A stretch of 64,000 bases of DNA from Leptospira congkakensis (GTDB lineage Bacteria > Spirochaetota > Leptospiria > Leptospirales > Leptospiraceae): positions 248,001 to 312,000 of the forward strand of contig NZ_RQGQ01000011.1 in the NCBI RefSeq assembly GCF_004770265.1, written 5' to 3'. Positions 1 through 9,570 of the stretch are shown piece by piece. The position numbers and the translations under genes are program-made. Numbering within the stretch: position 1 is the first letter of the stretch; each line of letters begins with the position of its first letter. The notes under the pieces were generated by a model that was not told where the DNA came from, did not search any database, and saw only the letters and a list, made by a program, of their open reading frames with translations.

Positions 1-336
1 CAAGTTATGTGGTTTACCGGAATTACAAGTTTATTATTGATTACAGGATTTGTCCAAGTTCTCGCACTTCTAGGTGCACAGATACGAGACAACACACCAA
101 GCGAAAATACAGGAAAATTACAAGGAATACGAATGATCTTTTTTGTTTTAATTCCAATGTACATTGGCCCAATGATTGGCCAAACCATAAATGAAAGAAC
201 TAATCTTACTTATATAGATCCAATCAATGGATCGACTGCCCATGTTCCTTCGCCTGAAATATTTTTATTCGGTGCAATCTTTTGTATTTTAATTTTTATT
301 CCGCTTTATTTCTTATTTAGAGGAAAACACTCATAA
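1..336 (+). CDS. MFS-type sugar transporter, C-terminal end (5'-truncated by window)
   Basis: The reading frame is open from the first base, so the gene begins outside the window and only about the last 111 residues are seen. They contain hydrophobic stretches at roughly residues 1-22, 38-58 and 84-105 with a short polar C-terminus, which fits the last helices of a major facilitator or sugar:cation symporter. The stop overlaps the start of the next gene (TAATG), so the two are probably translationally coupled. The neighbour is a GH2 glycosidase, which suggests uptake of a glycoside; the substrate cannot be named. Confidence in a membrane transporter is good, in the exact family moderate. Confidence 0.6.
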   Translation, partial: QVMWFTGITSLLLITGFVQVLALLGAQIRDNTPSENTGKLQGIRMIFFVLIPMYIGPMIGQTINERTNLTYIDPINGSTAHVPSPEIFLFGAIFCILIFIPLYFLFRGKHS

Positions 337-2024
337 TGAAAATTTCTCATCTTGAATATCCGCGCCCTCAACTAGAAAGGAATAGTTATCTCAATTTAAA
401 CGGCGAATGGAATTTAACTCATTCGCTGCAGGATAACAAAACCAAAAACCATTATAAAATCAATGTTCCATTTTCCCCTGAATCAAATGCCAGTGGTATT
501 GGAAATTTTATCCTTCAACCAAATGAAGAATTAGTATATGAAAGAGAATTCGAAGTTTTGCCTTCATTTATCAACGACATCACCTTACTTCATTTTGGTG
601 CAGTAGATTATAGTTGTAGTTGTTATATCAATGGCGAAGAAGTTGGGTCCCATAAAGGAGGATTCCTACCATTCCAGTTTGATATTTCCCCATACATCAA
701 AGTTGGTAAAAACAAAATACAACTAAAAGTTACCGATCCTACAGATACAGGTTCCCAATCCAGAGGGAAACAAAAGCTAAAAAGAGGAGGGATTTGGTAT
801 ACTCCACAATCGGGAATTTGGCAAACAGTTTGGTTAGAAAGTGTATCCAAAGACTATATAAAAGATATTAAAATCACACCTAACATAGATACAAAATCTG
901 TTGAAATTCTTTTGATTACTGAAAGTCAAGAAGTAACCATACAAATATTAGATGGAGAAACGGCAATTGCTGAGGGTTCCGGCAAAAAGGTAAACATTTC
1001 TATTCCCAATATGGAACTTTGGTCTCCCGAAAATCCCAAACTCTATCAGATAAGGATCAAAACTCCTAATGATTTTGTTCAATCATATTTTGGAATGAGG
1101 AAATTTTCTATCGGATTTGATGGGAAATTCAAAAGATTATTCTTAAACAACAAACCATATTTTCATAACGGACTTCTTGACCAAGGATATTGGTCGGAAG
1201 GATTACTCACACCACCTAGCGATGAGGCGATGGAAAAAGAAATCAAACTAATGAAAGATATGGGTTTTAATATGTTACGAAAACATATTAAAATTGAACC
1301 TTTACGTTGGTATTATCACTGCGACCGACTTGGGGTTCTTGTTTGGCAAGATTTTGTTTGTGGTGGGGGAGCTTACGAAAACTGGAAAGTTGCTTACTTA
1401 CCTTTTATCGGCTGGAAAACTAAAGATACAAAATACAAGTTTTTGAACCGAACAGATGAAGTGGGAAGAAATGAGTTCATAAGTGAAATGGATGAAACAG
1501 TAAATTTATTAAAAAACACGGTATCACTTTCCGTGTGGGTACTTTTTAACGAAGGTTGGGGACAATTTGACAGCATCAAATTAACAGAAAAACTAAGGAA
1601 TTTAGACAATACGAGAACTATCGACAGTGTGAGTGGATGGTATGACCAAGGAAAAAGTAGTAGCGACCTCAAAAGTCTACATTTGTACTATCAAAAATTA
1701 AAAGTTCCCAAAAAAGATCCAAGAGTCATTGTATTATCTGAATTTGGTGGTTATTCATTAAAAACAGAAAACCATGTATATGATAACGACAAACTTTTTG
1801 GATATAAAATCCTTCCCGACAAACAAAGTTTAGAAAAAGAATATAGAAGTTTAATCGAAGATCAATTAATTCCCTTAATAGACAAAGGTCTCAGCGCCTC
1901 TATTTATACACAAGTTAGTGATGTAGAAGAAGAAATAAATGGACTTGTCACTTATGACAGAAAAGTAATTAAATTTGATATAGAATTCATGCGAGAACTC
2001 AATGCAAAAATTACCTATCATTAG
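336..2024 (+). CDS. Glycoside hydrolase family 2 (beta-galactosidase/beta-glucuronidase-like)
   Basis: A 562-residue protein with the GH2 layout: N-terminal jelly-roll sugar-binding domain (about 15-165), immunoglobulin-like sandwich (about 170-255) and C-terminal TIM barrel. The NEGW motif gives Asn405-Glu406, the expected acid/base, and LSEFGG gives Glu469, the expected nucleophile, so the active site looks intact. GH2 enzymes retain configuration and release galactose, glucuronic acid, mannose or similar from beta-glycosides; the sequence does not show which. There is no obvious signal peptide, so it is probably cytoplasmic and acts on material imported by the transporter that overlaps its start codon. 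A downstream hydrolase begins 9 bases after its stop, suggesting one operon. Confidence 0.9.
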   Translation: MKISHLEYPRPQLERNSYLNLNGEWNLTHSLQDNKTKNHYKINVPFSPESNASGIGNFILQPNEELVYEREFEVLPSFINDITLLHFGAVDYSCSCYINGEEVGSHKGGFLPFQFDISPYIKVGKNKIQLKVTDPTDTGSQSRGKQKLKRGGIWYTPQSGIWQTVWLESVSKDYIKDIKITPNIDTKSVEILLITESQEVTIQILDGETAIAEGSGKKVNISIPNMELWSPENPKLYQIRIKTPNDFVQSYFGMRKFSIGFDGKFKRLFLNNKPYFHNGLLDQGYWSEGLLTPPSDEAMEKEIKLMKDMGFNMLRKHIKIEPLRWYYHCDRLGVLVWQDFVCGGGAYENWKVAYLPFIGWKTKDTKYKFLNRTDEVGRNEFISEMDETVNLLKNTVSLSVWVLFNEGWGQFDSIKLTEKLRNLDNTRTIDSVSGWYDQGKSSSDLKSLHLYYQKLKVPKKDPRVIVLSEFGGYSLKTENHVYDNDKLFGYKILPDKQSLEKEYRSLIEDQLIPLIDKGLSASIYTQVSDVEEEINGLVTYDRKVIKFDIEFMRELNAKITYH

Positions 2025-2033
2025 GAATACAAA

Positions 2034-3191
2034 ATGGAATTGATAACCAACCATCCAGTACTCACTTTTTTTATCATATGTACTTTAGGTTTCGTATTTT
2101 ATTACATGTTTGAAGTCGCGGAAACTCCGGTACTTCGATTTAGTGAATCAGATTTTTTATTAAACGTAATCGAAAGGTCACCAAACTTAACAAACAAATA
2201 CTATCCTACTTTTTGGTGTTTTAACCAACATCTAATGTTGTTATTACTCATGTTAAAAGAATATCGCACAAAACCCTTTGTATATGACAAACTAGAACAA
2301 ATCAAAATGAAAGATGGTGGGATTACTGGAATTGCTTGGTCAGGAATCCAAACCGGCTCTGCCAAAACTGACAAACCCATTGTGGTTGTCTTTCACACCA
2401 TCAGCGGAGATGAACAAGATGTAAAATCAACTGTCCAATATTTACGCGAAAAATATGGCTGGATGGTTGTTGTCTGCATTCGCAGAGGTCACGGAAACCT
2501 TCCACTCACAAAACCAAAAATTAATACTATGGGATCCACTTCTGATTTAAAAGAACAACTTGCCCATATTCAAAAAAAATTCCCCAAAAGACAACTGTTT
2601 GGTGTAGGAATTTCAGCGGGATCAGGCTTACTCGCGCGTTATTTAGGTGAAGCTGGAATCAAAAGTCAATTTACCGCAGCAGTAGCAGTATCTCCCGCTT
2701 ACGATATAGAAAAAGCTTTCCATAGAGTTCATCCCGTTTATAGCAAAATCATGGGACAAAGACTAATTAATTATTTTTTGAAAAATCACTACGAAAGTTT
2801 ATCAAAACTAAAAGGTGTGGAAGAACTATTAAAAGTTAAAACCATTGGAGAATTCCAAGATAAGTTACATACGATTTCTGGATTCAAAGATAAAGAAAAA
2901 TACTATTACCACTCCAATCCCGTGTTAGTCGCCAACAATATAAAAACACCCCTTCTTGTTTTAAATTCAGCCGACGATCCCATTTGTGTGAACCAAAATG
3001 TATTAGAAAATCTTCATTGGTTAGAAACCCTTCCGAATACCATACACGTTCATACCAAACGAGGTAGTCATATTGCCTACTTCCAAGGAATCAAAGCAAA
3101 ATCTTGGTCAGATTCCGTAATCGGAGAATATTTTTCTGCCGTTCTTAATGAGAAACGGACAAATCAAAAACAAACAAAAAAGAAAGTTTAG
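2034..3191 (+). CDS. Membrane-anchored alpha/beta hydrolase (ABHD1/3-EMB8-like)
   Basis: A 385-residue serine hydrolase. An N-terminal hydrophobic segment (about residues 9-25) should anchor it in the membrane. The nucleophile elbow is GISAG with Ser194; NSADDP supplies an acidic residue near 314-315 and GSHIAY the catalytic His346. The RRGHGN stretch near 150 and the overall order resemble the ABHD1/ABHD3/EMB8 group, which hydrolyses lipids or esters; the substrate here is unknown. It follows the GH2 gene by 9 bases. Its stop codon overlaps the stop of the convergent AraC gene by four bases, so there is no spacer between these transcripts. The family call is secure, the role is inferred. Confidence 0.8.
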   Translation: MELITNHPVLTFFIICTLGFVFYYMFEVAETPVLRFSESDFLLNVIERSPNLTNKYYPTFWCFNQHLMLLLLMLKEYRTKPFVYDKLEQIKMKDGGITGIAWSGIQTGSAKTDKPIVVVFHTISGDEQDVKSTVQYLREKYGWMVVVCIRRGHGNLPLTKPKINTMGSTSDLKEQLAHIQKKFPKRQLFGVGISAGSGLLARYLGEAGIKSQFTAAVAVSPAYDIEKAFHRVHPVYSKIMGQRLINYFLKNHYESLSKLKGVEELLKVKTIGEFQDKLHTISGFKDKEKYYYHSNPVLVANNIKTPLLVLNSADDPICVNQNVLENLHWLETLPNTIHVHTKRGSHIAYFQGIKAKSWSDSVIGEYFSAVLNEKRTNQKQTKKKV

Positions 3192-4327
3192 ATTGTTTTG
3201 GATCGATACACTTGTGGAGAAACTCCATACCGATTTTGGAAAAGTTTGTGGAAGGCGGATTTAGAATTAAAACCTGAAGCATAAATAATACTAAGGATTG
3301 CCATATCTGGTCTTTCCTTGAGAAGACTTGCTGCCTCCTGCAAACGAAACTGATTGATGTAATTTCTAAATGTAAAACCCAAAGTAGAATTCAAAACTTC
3401 TGAAAGTTGATGAGAATTCAAATCCAAATGTTCCGCTAACGTTGCTAAAGACAATTCATCGTTCAAATACAATCGATCAATCTTCATCAGATCATCCAAC
3501 CTTTGTAAAACCAATGAAATATTAACACCTTTCACTCGACTTTCTTTATACCGAGCCATCCGCGTTTCTATTTTAAATTTGAAACTAAAATCCTTATAAT
3601 TAATTTTTAAAATCAAAAGAAAAGCTAAAAGTAAAGTCAAAGTGAAACAAGCAAATAGGAATATTTGCATAAAAAATAATTGTGCCAATACAAACAGAAA
3701 TACAACGAACAGAGAGTATAATAATAAATATAAAAATGGACCAAAAGAAGATTCTAAACTCTCTTTTGAATTCGATTTCCAACGACCCACTCGGATCATA
3801 AACCAAACCATATAACAAAGATTTGATACAACACCAATCCCCAATAAAATCAAAACAGAATCCGAATCAAAATGATGAGAATGTGTTTCTAAACCAGAAT
3901 TTGAAATGAAATAAGGTTGTGGTCGAAAAAGAAACAAATAGAAAAGACTCAAAAGACTTGGTAAAAAATGATATAGGGAGATTTCATAAACATCTCCGCC
4001 GCTAATCTCTTCAAAAAAAATATAACTAAATGGGCCAAGAAGTAACAAGCAAGGAATATGAATTCCATACAAAAACGGATAAAAATAAATATCCCTTGTG
4101 AGTTCGCCAAAAATATGGAATTGCAAAATGGTCAAAGTAAGAAATAAAAATGCAGGTGTGAACCGATATAACAAACCCAGAATGGAACTAGAAGTTTGGG
4201 AACCCGATGTTCGATTTTTTGGTTCATTTGTTTGAATTTGATCCTTTTCTTTCTGAATTGTTTCGATCCAAGAAGACATTGCCAAAAGAAAGGATATCAC
4301 AGCACCTACAAAAGGAATTAAATTCAT
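3188..4327 (-). CDS. Membrane-anchored AraC-family transcription regulator (7TM-type N-terminus)
   Basis: A 379-residue protein with an N-terminal half made of about seven hydrophobic helices (roughly residues 1-235) and a C-terminal AraC-type double helix-turn-helix (about 275-378), including SLATLAEHLDLNSHQLSEVLN and the family signature region FNSKSAFHKLFQNRYGVSP. This architecture, a membrane sensor directly joined to a DNA-binding domain, is common in Leptospira. The ligand and targets are unknown; the adjacent genes are convergent on one side and divergent (DJ-1/PfpI protein) on the other, so the divergent gene is the natural first candidate target. The 3' end overlaps the hydrolase stop codon. 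Confidence 0.85.
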   Translation of the reverse strand: MNLIPFVGAVISFLLAMSSWIETIQKEKDQIQTNEPKNRTSGSQTSSSILGLLYRFTPAFLFLTLTILQFHIFGELTRDIYFYPFLYGIHIPCLLLLGPFSYIFFEEISGGDVYEISLYHFLPSLLSLFYLFLFRPQPYFISNSGLETHSHHFDSDSVLILLGIGVVSNLCYMVWFMIRVGRWKSNSKESLESSFGPFLYLLLYSLFVVFLFVLAQLFFMQIFLFACFTLTLLLAFLLILKINYKDFSFKFKIETRMARYKESRVKGVNISLVLQRLDDLMKIDRLYLNDELSLATLAEHLDLNSHQLSEVLNSTLGFTFRNYINQFRLQEAASLLKERPDMAILSIIYASGFNSKSAFHKLFQNRYGVSPQVYRSKTI

Positions 4328-4446
4328 AAACGTTATTAAGGAATAAAAAAGATCCGTTGTCTATTTTTTTATGAATTCAGAATGTTTTTTAGTCCATCCG
4401 TATCCAAACGGACGACATTCGAAAGAATTTAAAGGATACTTCTCCT

Positions 4447-5619
4447 ATGAACTATTTAAGAAAAATTTCCATCAAACCCTTTCCTTTAAACAAATTATAC
4501 CAAAGACAAATCATTTGGTTTTTTGTTATACTAACATTTGTATTTTTACCAATCGTAGCAGAGCCAGAAATATCCAAGGGAGATTCATTAGAAAAAATTT
4601 CCATCAAACCAAATCACAAAAAGCCAGTCATTGTAGTAGTAGGAGAAAATCAATATACAGAACTTACTGATTTTATGGTTCCTTATGGAATTCTAAAACG
4701 TGCAAATATATCCGAAATCCATATGGTGGCACCAAACAAAGGAGTTATGGAAATGTTTCCTACTCTTTCGATTGAAATTCCAACCTCTTTAAGTGATTTT
4801 GACAAATCTCATCCAGAAGGAGCTGACTTAGTCATCGTTCCCGCCATCCACAATGCAGATAACAAAACTATCATAGAGTGGATTCAAGATCAATACAAGA
4901 AAGGTGCCACTATAGTCGGAATTTGTGATGGAGTTTGGACACTGGGTTATGCTGGTTTGTTACAAGATAAAAAGGCCACAGGTCATTGGTATTCTAAAGA
5001 AGGATTAAACAAAACATTTCCAGATACAGAATGGATTCGAAATAAAAGATATATCCAAGATCAAAAAATCATTACGACGACAGGTGTTACTGCTTCCATA
5101 CCAATATCCCTCGCAATCATTGAAGCAATTGCAGGAACAAAAAAAGCGAAAGAGATAACAAATGAATTAGGAATTATAAATTGGAATTCAAATCATAATA
5201 GCGATGACTTTCATTTAGATTGGAATCAGTATTTAACGGCTGGCAAAAATTTAGTTTCTTTTTGGAACCACGAGGTCATTGGAATTAAAACTTATGAAGG
5301 TATCGATGAAGTATCTTTAGCTTTGGTTGCCGATGCCTATTCGCGAACTTACAAATCAAAAACTCTGGTAACTACAAATGGAAAAAAGTCTGTCCTTACA
5401 AAATCAGGCATACGTATTTTTTCAGAACTAAACGAAGAATCTAAAAATAAAATCCATTTTCAGGTAGAGATACCTAAAGAAACAAAAGCCTTCCCTGAAT
5501 TGAATCAAACTCTTTTCCATATTCAGAGGCGATACGGAAAAGACACAATGCAGTTTGTCGCCACACAGTTAGAATTTTCACTCAAAGAGTTTTGTCATTA
5601 TGTCACCTGCCAAAATTGA
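4447..5619 (+). CDS. DJ-1/PfpI (GATase1-like) family protein with N-terminal membrane anchor
   Basis: A 390-residue protein with a hydrophobic segment at about residues 22-38 and a DJ-1/PfpI domain at about 58-230. The nucleophile-elbow motif is VGICDGVW with Cys160, as in GlxA-like and PfpI-like proteins. The segment after about 245 continues in a second region without a motif I recognise; there is no AraC helix-turn-helix, so it is not a GlxA regulator. The anchor suggests a membrane or periplasmic location. The N-terminus has an in-frame 18-base direct repeat giving the peptide KISIKP twice (residues 6-11 and 50-55), and the start codon has no strong ribosome-binding site, so the true start is uncertain. 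Function unknown. Confidence 0.7.
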   Translation: MNYLRKISIKPFPLNKLYQRQIIWFFVILTFVFLPIVAEPEISKGDSLEKISIKPNHKKPVIVVVGENQYTELTDFMVPYGILKRANISEIHMVAPNKGVMEMFPTLSIEIPTSLSDFDKSHPEGADLVIVPAIHNADNKTIIEWIQDQYKKGATIVGICDGVWTLGYAGLLQDKKATGHWYSKEGLNKTFPDTEWIRNKRYIQDQKIITTTGVTASIPISLAIIEAIAGTKKAKEITNELGIINWNSNHNSDDFHLDWNQYLTAGKNLVSFWNHEVIGIKTYEGIDEVSLALVADAYSRTYKSKTLVTTNGKKSVLTKSGIRIFSELNEESKNKIHFQVEIPKETKAFPELNQTLFHIQRRYGKDTMQFVATQLEFSLKEFCHYVTCQN

Positions 5620-5691
5620 TAGAACCAAAATTCAAACTGAAAGTACTCGATTTGAAGTTTTATACTAGCATCTCGTTTGTTCTCATAAACA

Positions 5692-7401
5692 TTGGAACCA
5701 ACTAAACCTATGCATTCAAAACTCAAACTTTACTTTGTCCTTTCTTTTTTGGTCTTTGGGTTCCTATTACTTTTTAGCATTCATTTGCTACAACAAATTC
5801 AAACGTTAACCTCTGGGAACGTAACAACCATTCTCTATTTTGAATTTGCAATTTTAATTGTGTTCGGACTTATCTTTGGATTGGCATTAAGCTCCTGGTT
5901 CAGACAAATCTTTGGGAAACTAGAAGTTGCATTCAAAGAAGTTGGACTTGGGAATTTACAAACTCGACTTATCTATAAAGAAAACGATTTATTATCAGAG
6001 TTTTATACAAGTTTTCATCGGATGTTACAAGCACAAGGCGAACTCATCCAACATATCAAAACATCTGCTGATACTCTATCCTCAGATTCGCAACATATGA
6101 AATTAGTCACTCTTGACTTTTCAAGCAACTTACAATCTCAATCCGCTGCTACAGAAGAAGTTTCTGCATCTATAGAAGAAATATCTGGTGTTGCTATATC
6201 CATTTCAAACATTACAGAGAATAATTCACAAAGTATGAATAACCTTACTAACGAAGTGGATCACCTCTCTTTAGCAATTGATAAAACAGGTGAATATGTA
6301 GTGGGTACACTCGATTCCATCAAAAATATTATTGATAGAGCAGAGGCAGGTAAAAATACACTACGTACCATGAACGAAGCAATGGATAATCTTTCAAATA
6401 GTTCACTAGAGATTGCAAAAACCGTTGATGTCATTGCAAAAATCAGCGAACAAGTGAATATGCTTGCTCTCAATGCCTCTATCGAAGCTGCAAGAGCTGG
6501 TGATGCAGGAAGAGGTTTTGCTGTTGTTGCTGAAGAAGTTTCTAAACTTGCAGAAAGGACAGCAGGTGCTGTAAAAGGTATCGACTCTTTGATGAAAAAA
6601 AATCAAAGCGATGTTTCCCTTGGCCGTGAACGAATTGAAAAAACGACTATGGAAATTCAAGAGATCATTGGGAACATTGATTCTATCTCCGGTAAAATTA
6701 CAGAAGTTCATTCTGCAGTAAATACTCAAAAAGAACTCAAAACTAAACTTTTAAAAGAAGCCCTCTTTGTCAAAGAACGATCCACTGAAATTAAAGAAGC
6801 TGTCACAGAACACAAAACAGCAACAAACGAAGTAATGGCTTCAGTTGCATCCATTAGCCAATCATCTTTCAGCAATTCAGAAAGTAGTGATTTACTCGCA
6901 GAAAGAATCACTGCCATTGCCAATACGGCGGATAAACTAATTTCTATGGTAGATTTATTCAAAACAAATTTGGTTTCCGATGAATCTTCTATTTCCGATA
7001 GAGATGAATCCACACACAAACTACAATTCCGATCAGAAATCGGAAGTATCTACTACATCAAAGAAAAAGACCTACTGGAAGTTGTTTGGACTCCAAACTT
7101 TAGTGAAGAGAAATATATAGAAATCCTAAATCAAGCCCTTAGTATTATAGAAAAAAATAACATTCGGAAATGGTTAGCAGATACAAGAAGGATGGGACTT
7201 GTTACACGTTCCGCACAAGAATGGGTGAATGTGAACTGGTTTCCAAAAGCAAGTAATTCTTCTTTGAGAAAAATGGCAGTCGTGGTTCCGAACTCAGCAC
7301 TTGCCGCAATTTCAATTGATGACCAAACTCTCAAAACTGGGAATGTGGAACTAAAATCAGTTCCCAGTTTGGAATTTGGAATCGAATGGTTAGAAAAATA
7401 A
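5692..7401 (+). CDS. Methyl-accepting chemotaxis protein fused to a C-terminal STAS-like domain
   Basis: A 569-residue chemoreceptor. Two transmembrane helices (about 12-33 and 45-67) are separated by a loop of only about ten residues, so there is no periplasmic ligand domain. A HAMP-like segment (about 68-120) leads into the cytoplasmic signalling coiled coil; the CheA/CheW-contacting tip lies around 251-290 with the invariant [11 protein letters not shown]. Unusually, the coiled coil is followed by a globular domain (about 440-569) with [10 protein letters not shown] at 493-502 and EWVNVNW after it. The same domain occurs as a separate gene at 43709-44101 beside a second chemoreceptor. In this protein it could serve as an intracellular sensor or adaptor; that part is inference. 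Confidence 0.88.
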   Translation: MEPTKPMHSKLKLYFVLSFLVFGFLLLFSIHLLQQIQTLTSGNVTTILYFEFAILIVFGLIFGLALSSWFRQIFGKLEVAFKEVGLGNLQTRLIYKENDLLSEFYTSFHRMLQAQGELIQHIKTSADTLSSDSQHMKLVTLDFSSNLQSQSAATEEVSASIEEISGVAISISNITENNSQSMNNLTNEVDHLSLAIDKTGEYVVGTLDSIKNIIDRAEAGKNTLRTMNEAMDNLSNSSLEIAKTVDVIAKISEQVNMLALNASIEAARAGDAGRGFAVVAEEVSKLAERTAGAVKGIDSLMKKNQSDVSLGRERIEKTTMEIQEIIGNIDSISGKITEVHSAVNTQKELKTKLLKEALFVKERSTEIKEAVTEHKTATNEVMASVASISQSSFSNSESSDLLAERITAIANTADKLISMVDLFKTNLVSDESSISDRDESTHKLQFRSEIGSIYYIKEKDLLEVVWTPNFSEEKYIEILNQALSIIEKNNIRKWLADTRRMGLVTRSAQEWVNVNWFPKASNSSLRKMAVVVPNSALAAISIDDQTLKTGNVELKSVPSLEFGIEWLEK

Positions 7402-7425
7402 ATTAAACAATAACAAAACAAGAGC

Positions 7426-7458
7426 AAAACATTCGAATTTGTTTCACTAGAATGTTTT
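7426..7458. terminator. Possible bidirectional terminator hairpin
   Basis: The arms AAAACATTC (7426-7434) and GAATGTTTT (7450-7458) can pair with a 15-base loop, followed on the plus strand by a T-rich run and flanked on the other side by A-rich sequence. It lies between the convergent chemoreceptor and GXWXG genes. The stem is AT-rich and the loop long, so strength is uncertain. Confidence 0.4.
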
Positions 7459-7464
7459 CCTATT

Positions 7465-8010
7465 TTATTTATCTCTCTCTAGAACAAAAAAGAAAGGTTG
7501 TTTCATCCCTTTATAATCCATACATCCAAACAATGTATCTTCATTTACTTTTTTGAAGATATCATGGATAGGGAGATTGTCATAAATCATCGCAGCCGTA
7601 AATTTTCCACGAAATTCGATGCGACGTACTCGAGCTTTTGATTTTGACGTTTGAAACAAAAACCGAACCAGTAAAAATACATAACGCAAAGGCCATAGAT
7701 TCGTAGAAGGGATCAAAGTTGCCAACCGAACCGGCATCAGTGATGGATTGACTTTAAACAAAGTTTTTCCAAAAGATTTGAATACAAGCGGATGAACATT
7801 ATCAGCATCTACAAACTCTTTTCCATACCAATTAAAAGTCTCTAATGCTCCATCCATCGTATGTCCCGTGTGAAATCCCGATCCATGCCAACGTCCGATT
7901 GTATCTTCAATCGAAACTGTTTCCAATGCATCAAACAAAGCGAACGAATCGTCCGTAGAATTGTTCTTTTTACTACGCATTTCGTAGAATTTTTTTTCAA
8001 AAGTATTCAT
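7465..8010 (-). CDS. GXWXG / DUF4334 domain protein
   Basis: A 181-residue protein. The N-terminal GXWXG motif is present as G39-R-W41-H-G43, followed by the DUF4334-type region with WYGKEFVDADNVHPLVF, a central patch with LATLIPSTN, and near the end RRIEFRGKFTAAMIYDNLPIHDIFKKVNEDTLFGCMD. Such proteins are small soluble beta-barrel proteins of unknown function. There is no signal peptide. It ends just beyond a possible shared terminator. The start ATG at 8010 gives a normal length for the family. Confidence 0.8.
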   Translation of the reverse strand: MNTFEKKFYEMRSKKNNSTDDSFALFDALETVSIEDTIGRWHGSGFHTGHTMDGALETFNWYGKEFVDADNVHPLVFKSFGKTLFKVNPSLMPVRLATLIPSTNLWPLRYVFLLVRFLFQTSKSKARVRRIEFRGKFTAAMIYDNLPIHDIFKKVNEDTLFGCMDYKGMKQPFFFVLERDK

Positions 8011-8087
8011 GATAAAATTGTATCCTAAACCAATCTTTTTAACATACGACTCCGAGGAAATATATTAACAAACCCGAAGAATGAATT

Positions 8088-8338
8088 TCAATTCTCAATC
8101 AAGAACAGATTGCATTCGGTTTCGTTCTTCAGTGATTCTTTTAATTGCTTCTCCATTTTTTTTTGAAACAAAACGGGATTCGATATCGTCAGATAATTTC
8201 CTTCAACAGTAGTAAAGCCCAAAGATTTAGATATCATAGTGGCATATAAACTCGGAAAAGTTCTTGGTTCGTTTCCTTTACAAACCACATAGAAGCAAGT
8301 CTTGAATTTTTGGCAAAATCACCAATTAGTAAACTCAT
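8088..8338 (-). pseudogene. Small gene broken by a one-base frameshift (unknown family)
   Basis: An ATG at 8338 with a good ribosome-binding sequence (AGGAAGGA, about ten bases upstream) opens a frame beginning MSLLIGDFAKN, which runs to an early stop. The other frame carries a protein-like stretch, FYVVCKGNEPRTFPSLYA to the stop at 8088. The frames join if one extra A is assumed in the run of five A's after the GCC codon near 8312, giving about 84 residues. I do not recognise the family. It may be a recent pseudogene, a sequencing error, or a coincidence. Confidence 0.35.
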
Positions 8339-8588
8339 ACGATTGAATTCCTTCCTAAGCTAGAGGATCCAATTTTGAATTTTGATGGAATTGAAACTCA
8401 CTTGCGCGTGAATCCCAACTACAACTAGAGCCTTAAAGGATAGTTTTTTTCAAAAAATCAATCCGCTGCATCATGAGAATAGATTATGTAGATTCTAACT
8501 TTCAAGACAATAAAATAAACAATAAATTGAATTTGATAATTAATTGCAATTTATTGACTAATAATATAGGATTCAAATAGGCATTTCC
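8339..8588. other. AT-rich intergenic region upstream of lipoprotein gene
   Basis: With the broken gene next to it, this makes a stretch of nearly 580 bases without an intact gene. It holds the ribosome-binding site of the broken minus-strand gene and, on the plus strand close to 8560, an AT-rich TAATAT-like element that could be the -10 of the lipoprotein gene at 8589. No other structure was seen. Confidence 0.3.
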
Positions 8589-9542
8589 ATGAGTCCCAAA
8601 AAAAATCTTTGCCATTACTTAATTTTCAAGATTTTAATATTAACGATATTTGCTTTTGAATTCCATTGCAAAATTGCTGAATCAAACAACTTTTGTGACC
8701 CAAACTCAAAAGCATTTAGAAATACTCAAATTTCTAAAATTTTAATAAAAGATAAATCACCCACTTGCGGAAACGATTATATTTCAACGATAATACCATA
8801 CTCAATTTCTGGCTCCATCACGGGATTAGCTAGTTCCGGTTTAAAACTCTCGTTGAATGGGAATAACTCTCAAACCATTGAAATCAATAGTAATAGATTT
8901 TCATTTACAAACATTCTGACAACTGGATCAAGTTACGCAGTTATGATTACAAATCAACCAATAGGACTTTTCTGTACCATTACAAATGGAGTAGGCTTAG
9001 TAAAAGATTCCGATATTACTTCCATAAATATTACATGTGCTATGTCCTGTAATCCCTGTAAAATTTTTCTCTCCAATTCCGGGTATCCTCCAAACCCAGG
9101 AAGTGCAGCAAACTTTGACGCCTATTGTTCAACTGATTCAAATTATCCTGGAACCGGAACTTATAAAGCCATGGTAGTTGATGGAGTGACAAGAAGAGCA
9201 TCTGTCAGTGCAAATGTTGGCGATGGTCAGATTGATTGGATTTTTGCTCCAAATCGAACTTATTACCAAACGGCCGGAACGATCGGCACGACTAGTTCAG
9301 GCGGATTATTTATTTCTACTCTAACAAACACATTTTCAGTCAATTCGAAATATTGGACCGGTCTAAACTCTAATTGGACAACTAACGCTAGTAATACTTG
9401 CAACTTATGGACAAGTAATTTGGGAACTTATAATGGAGTTATGGGGCAAGGTAATTCCACTGCGATTGCGGATATCACCGCTGGTTGGACACCTGATCCA
9501 TGTAATTTTAGCAACCAACAACTAATCTGCGTTGAGCAGTAA
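8589..9542 (+). CDS. DUF1554-type (Len/endostatin-like) surface lipoprotein
   Basis: A 317-residue probable lipoprotein: the N-terminus is basic and hydrophobic and ends in FEFHCK, an FHC-type spirochaete lipobox also seen in the lipoprotein at 51703. Residues about 68-155 form a beta-rich, Ser/Thr-rich segment with a Cys pair. The last half (about 160-317), with KIFLSNSGYPPNPGS, FDAYCSTDSNYPG, YKAMVVDG and CNLWTSN, matches what I know of DUF1554, a family largely confined to Leptospira and related to the endostatin-like LenA-F proteins that bind host ligands in pathogens. In this organism the ligand is unknown. An AT-rich promoter-like region precedes it. Confidence 0.65.
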   Translation: MSPKKNLCHYLIFKILILTIFAFEFHCKIAESNNFCDPNSKAFRNTQISKILIKDKSPTCGNDYISTIIPYSISGSITGLASSGLKLSLNGNNSQTIEINSNRFSFTNILTTGSSYAVMITNQPIGLFCTITNGVGLVKDSDITSINITCAMSCNPCKIFLSNSGYPPNPGSAANFDAYCSTDSNYPGTGTYKAMVVDGVTRRASVSANVGDGQIDWIFAPNRTYYQTAGTIGTTSSGGLFISTLTNTFSVNSKYWTGLNSNWTTNASNTCNLWTSNLGTYNGVMGQGNSTAIADITAGWTPDPCNFSNQQLICVEQ

Positions 9543-9570
9543 CAATTTCTCCACTTGCAATTTCTGATGA

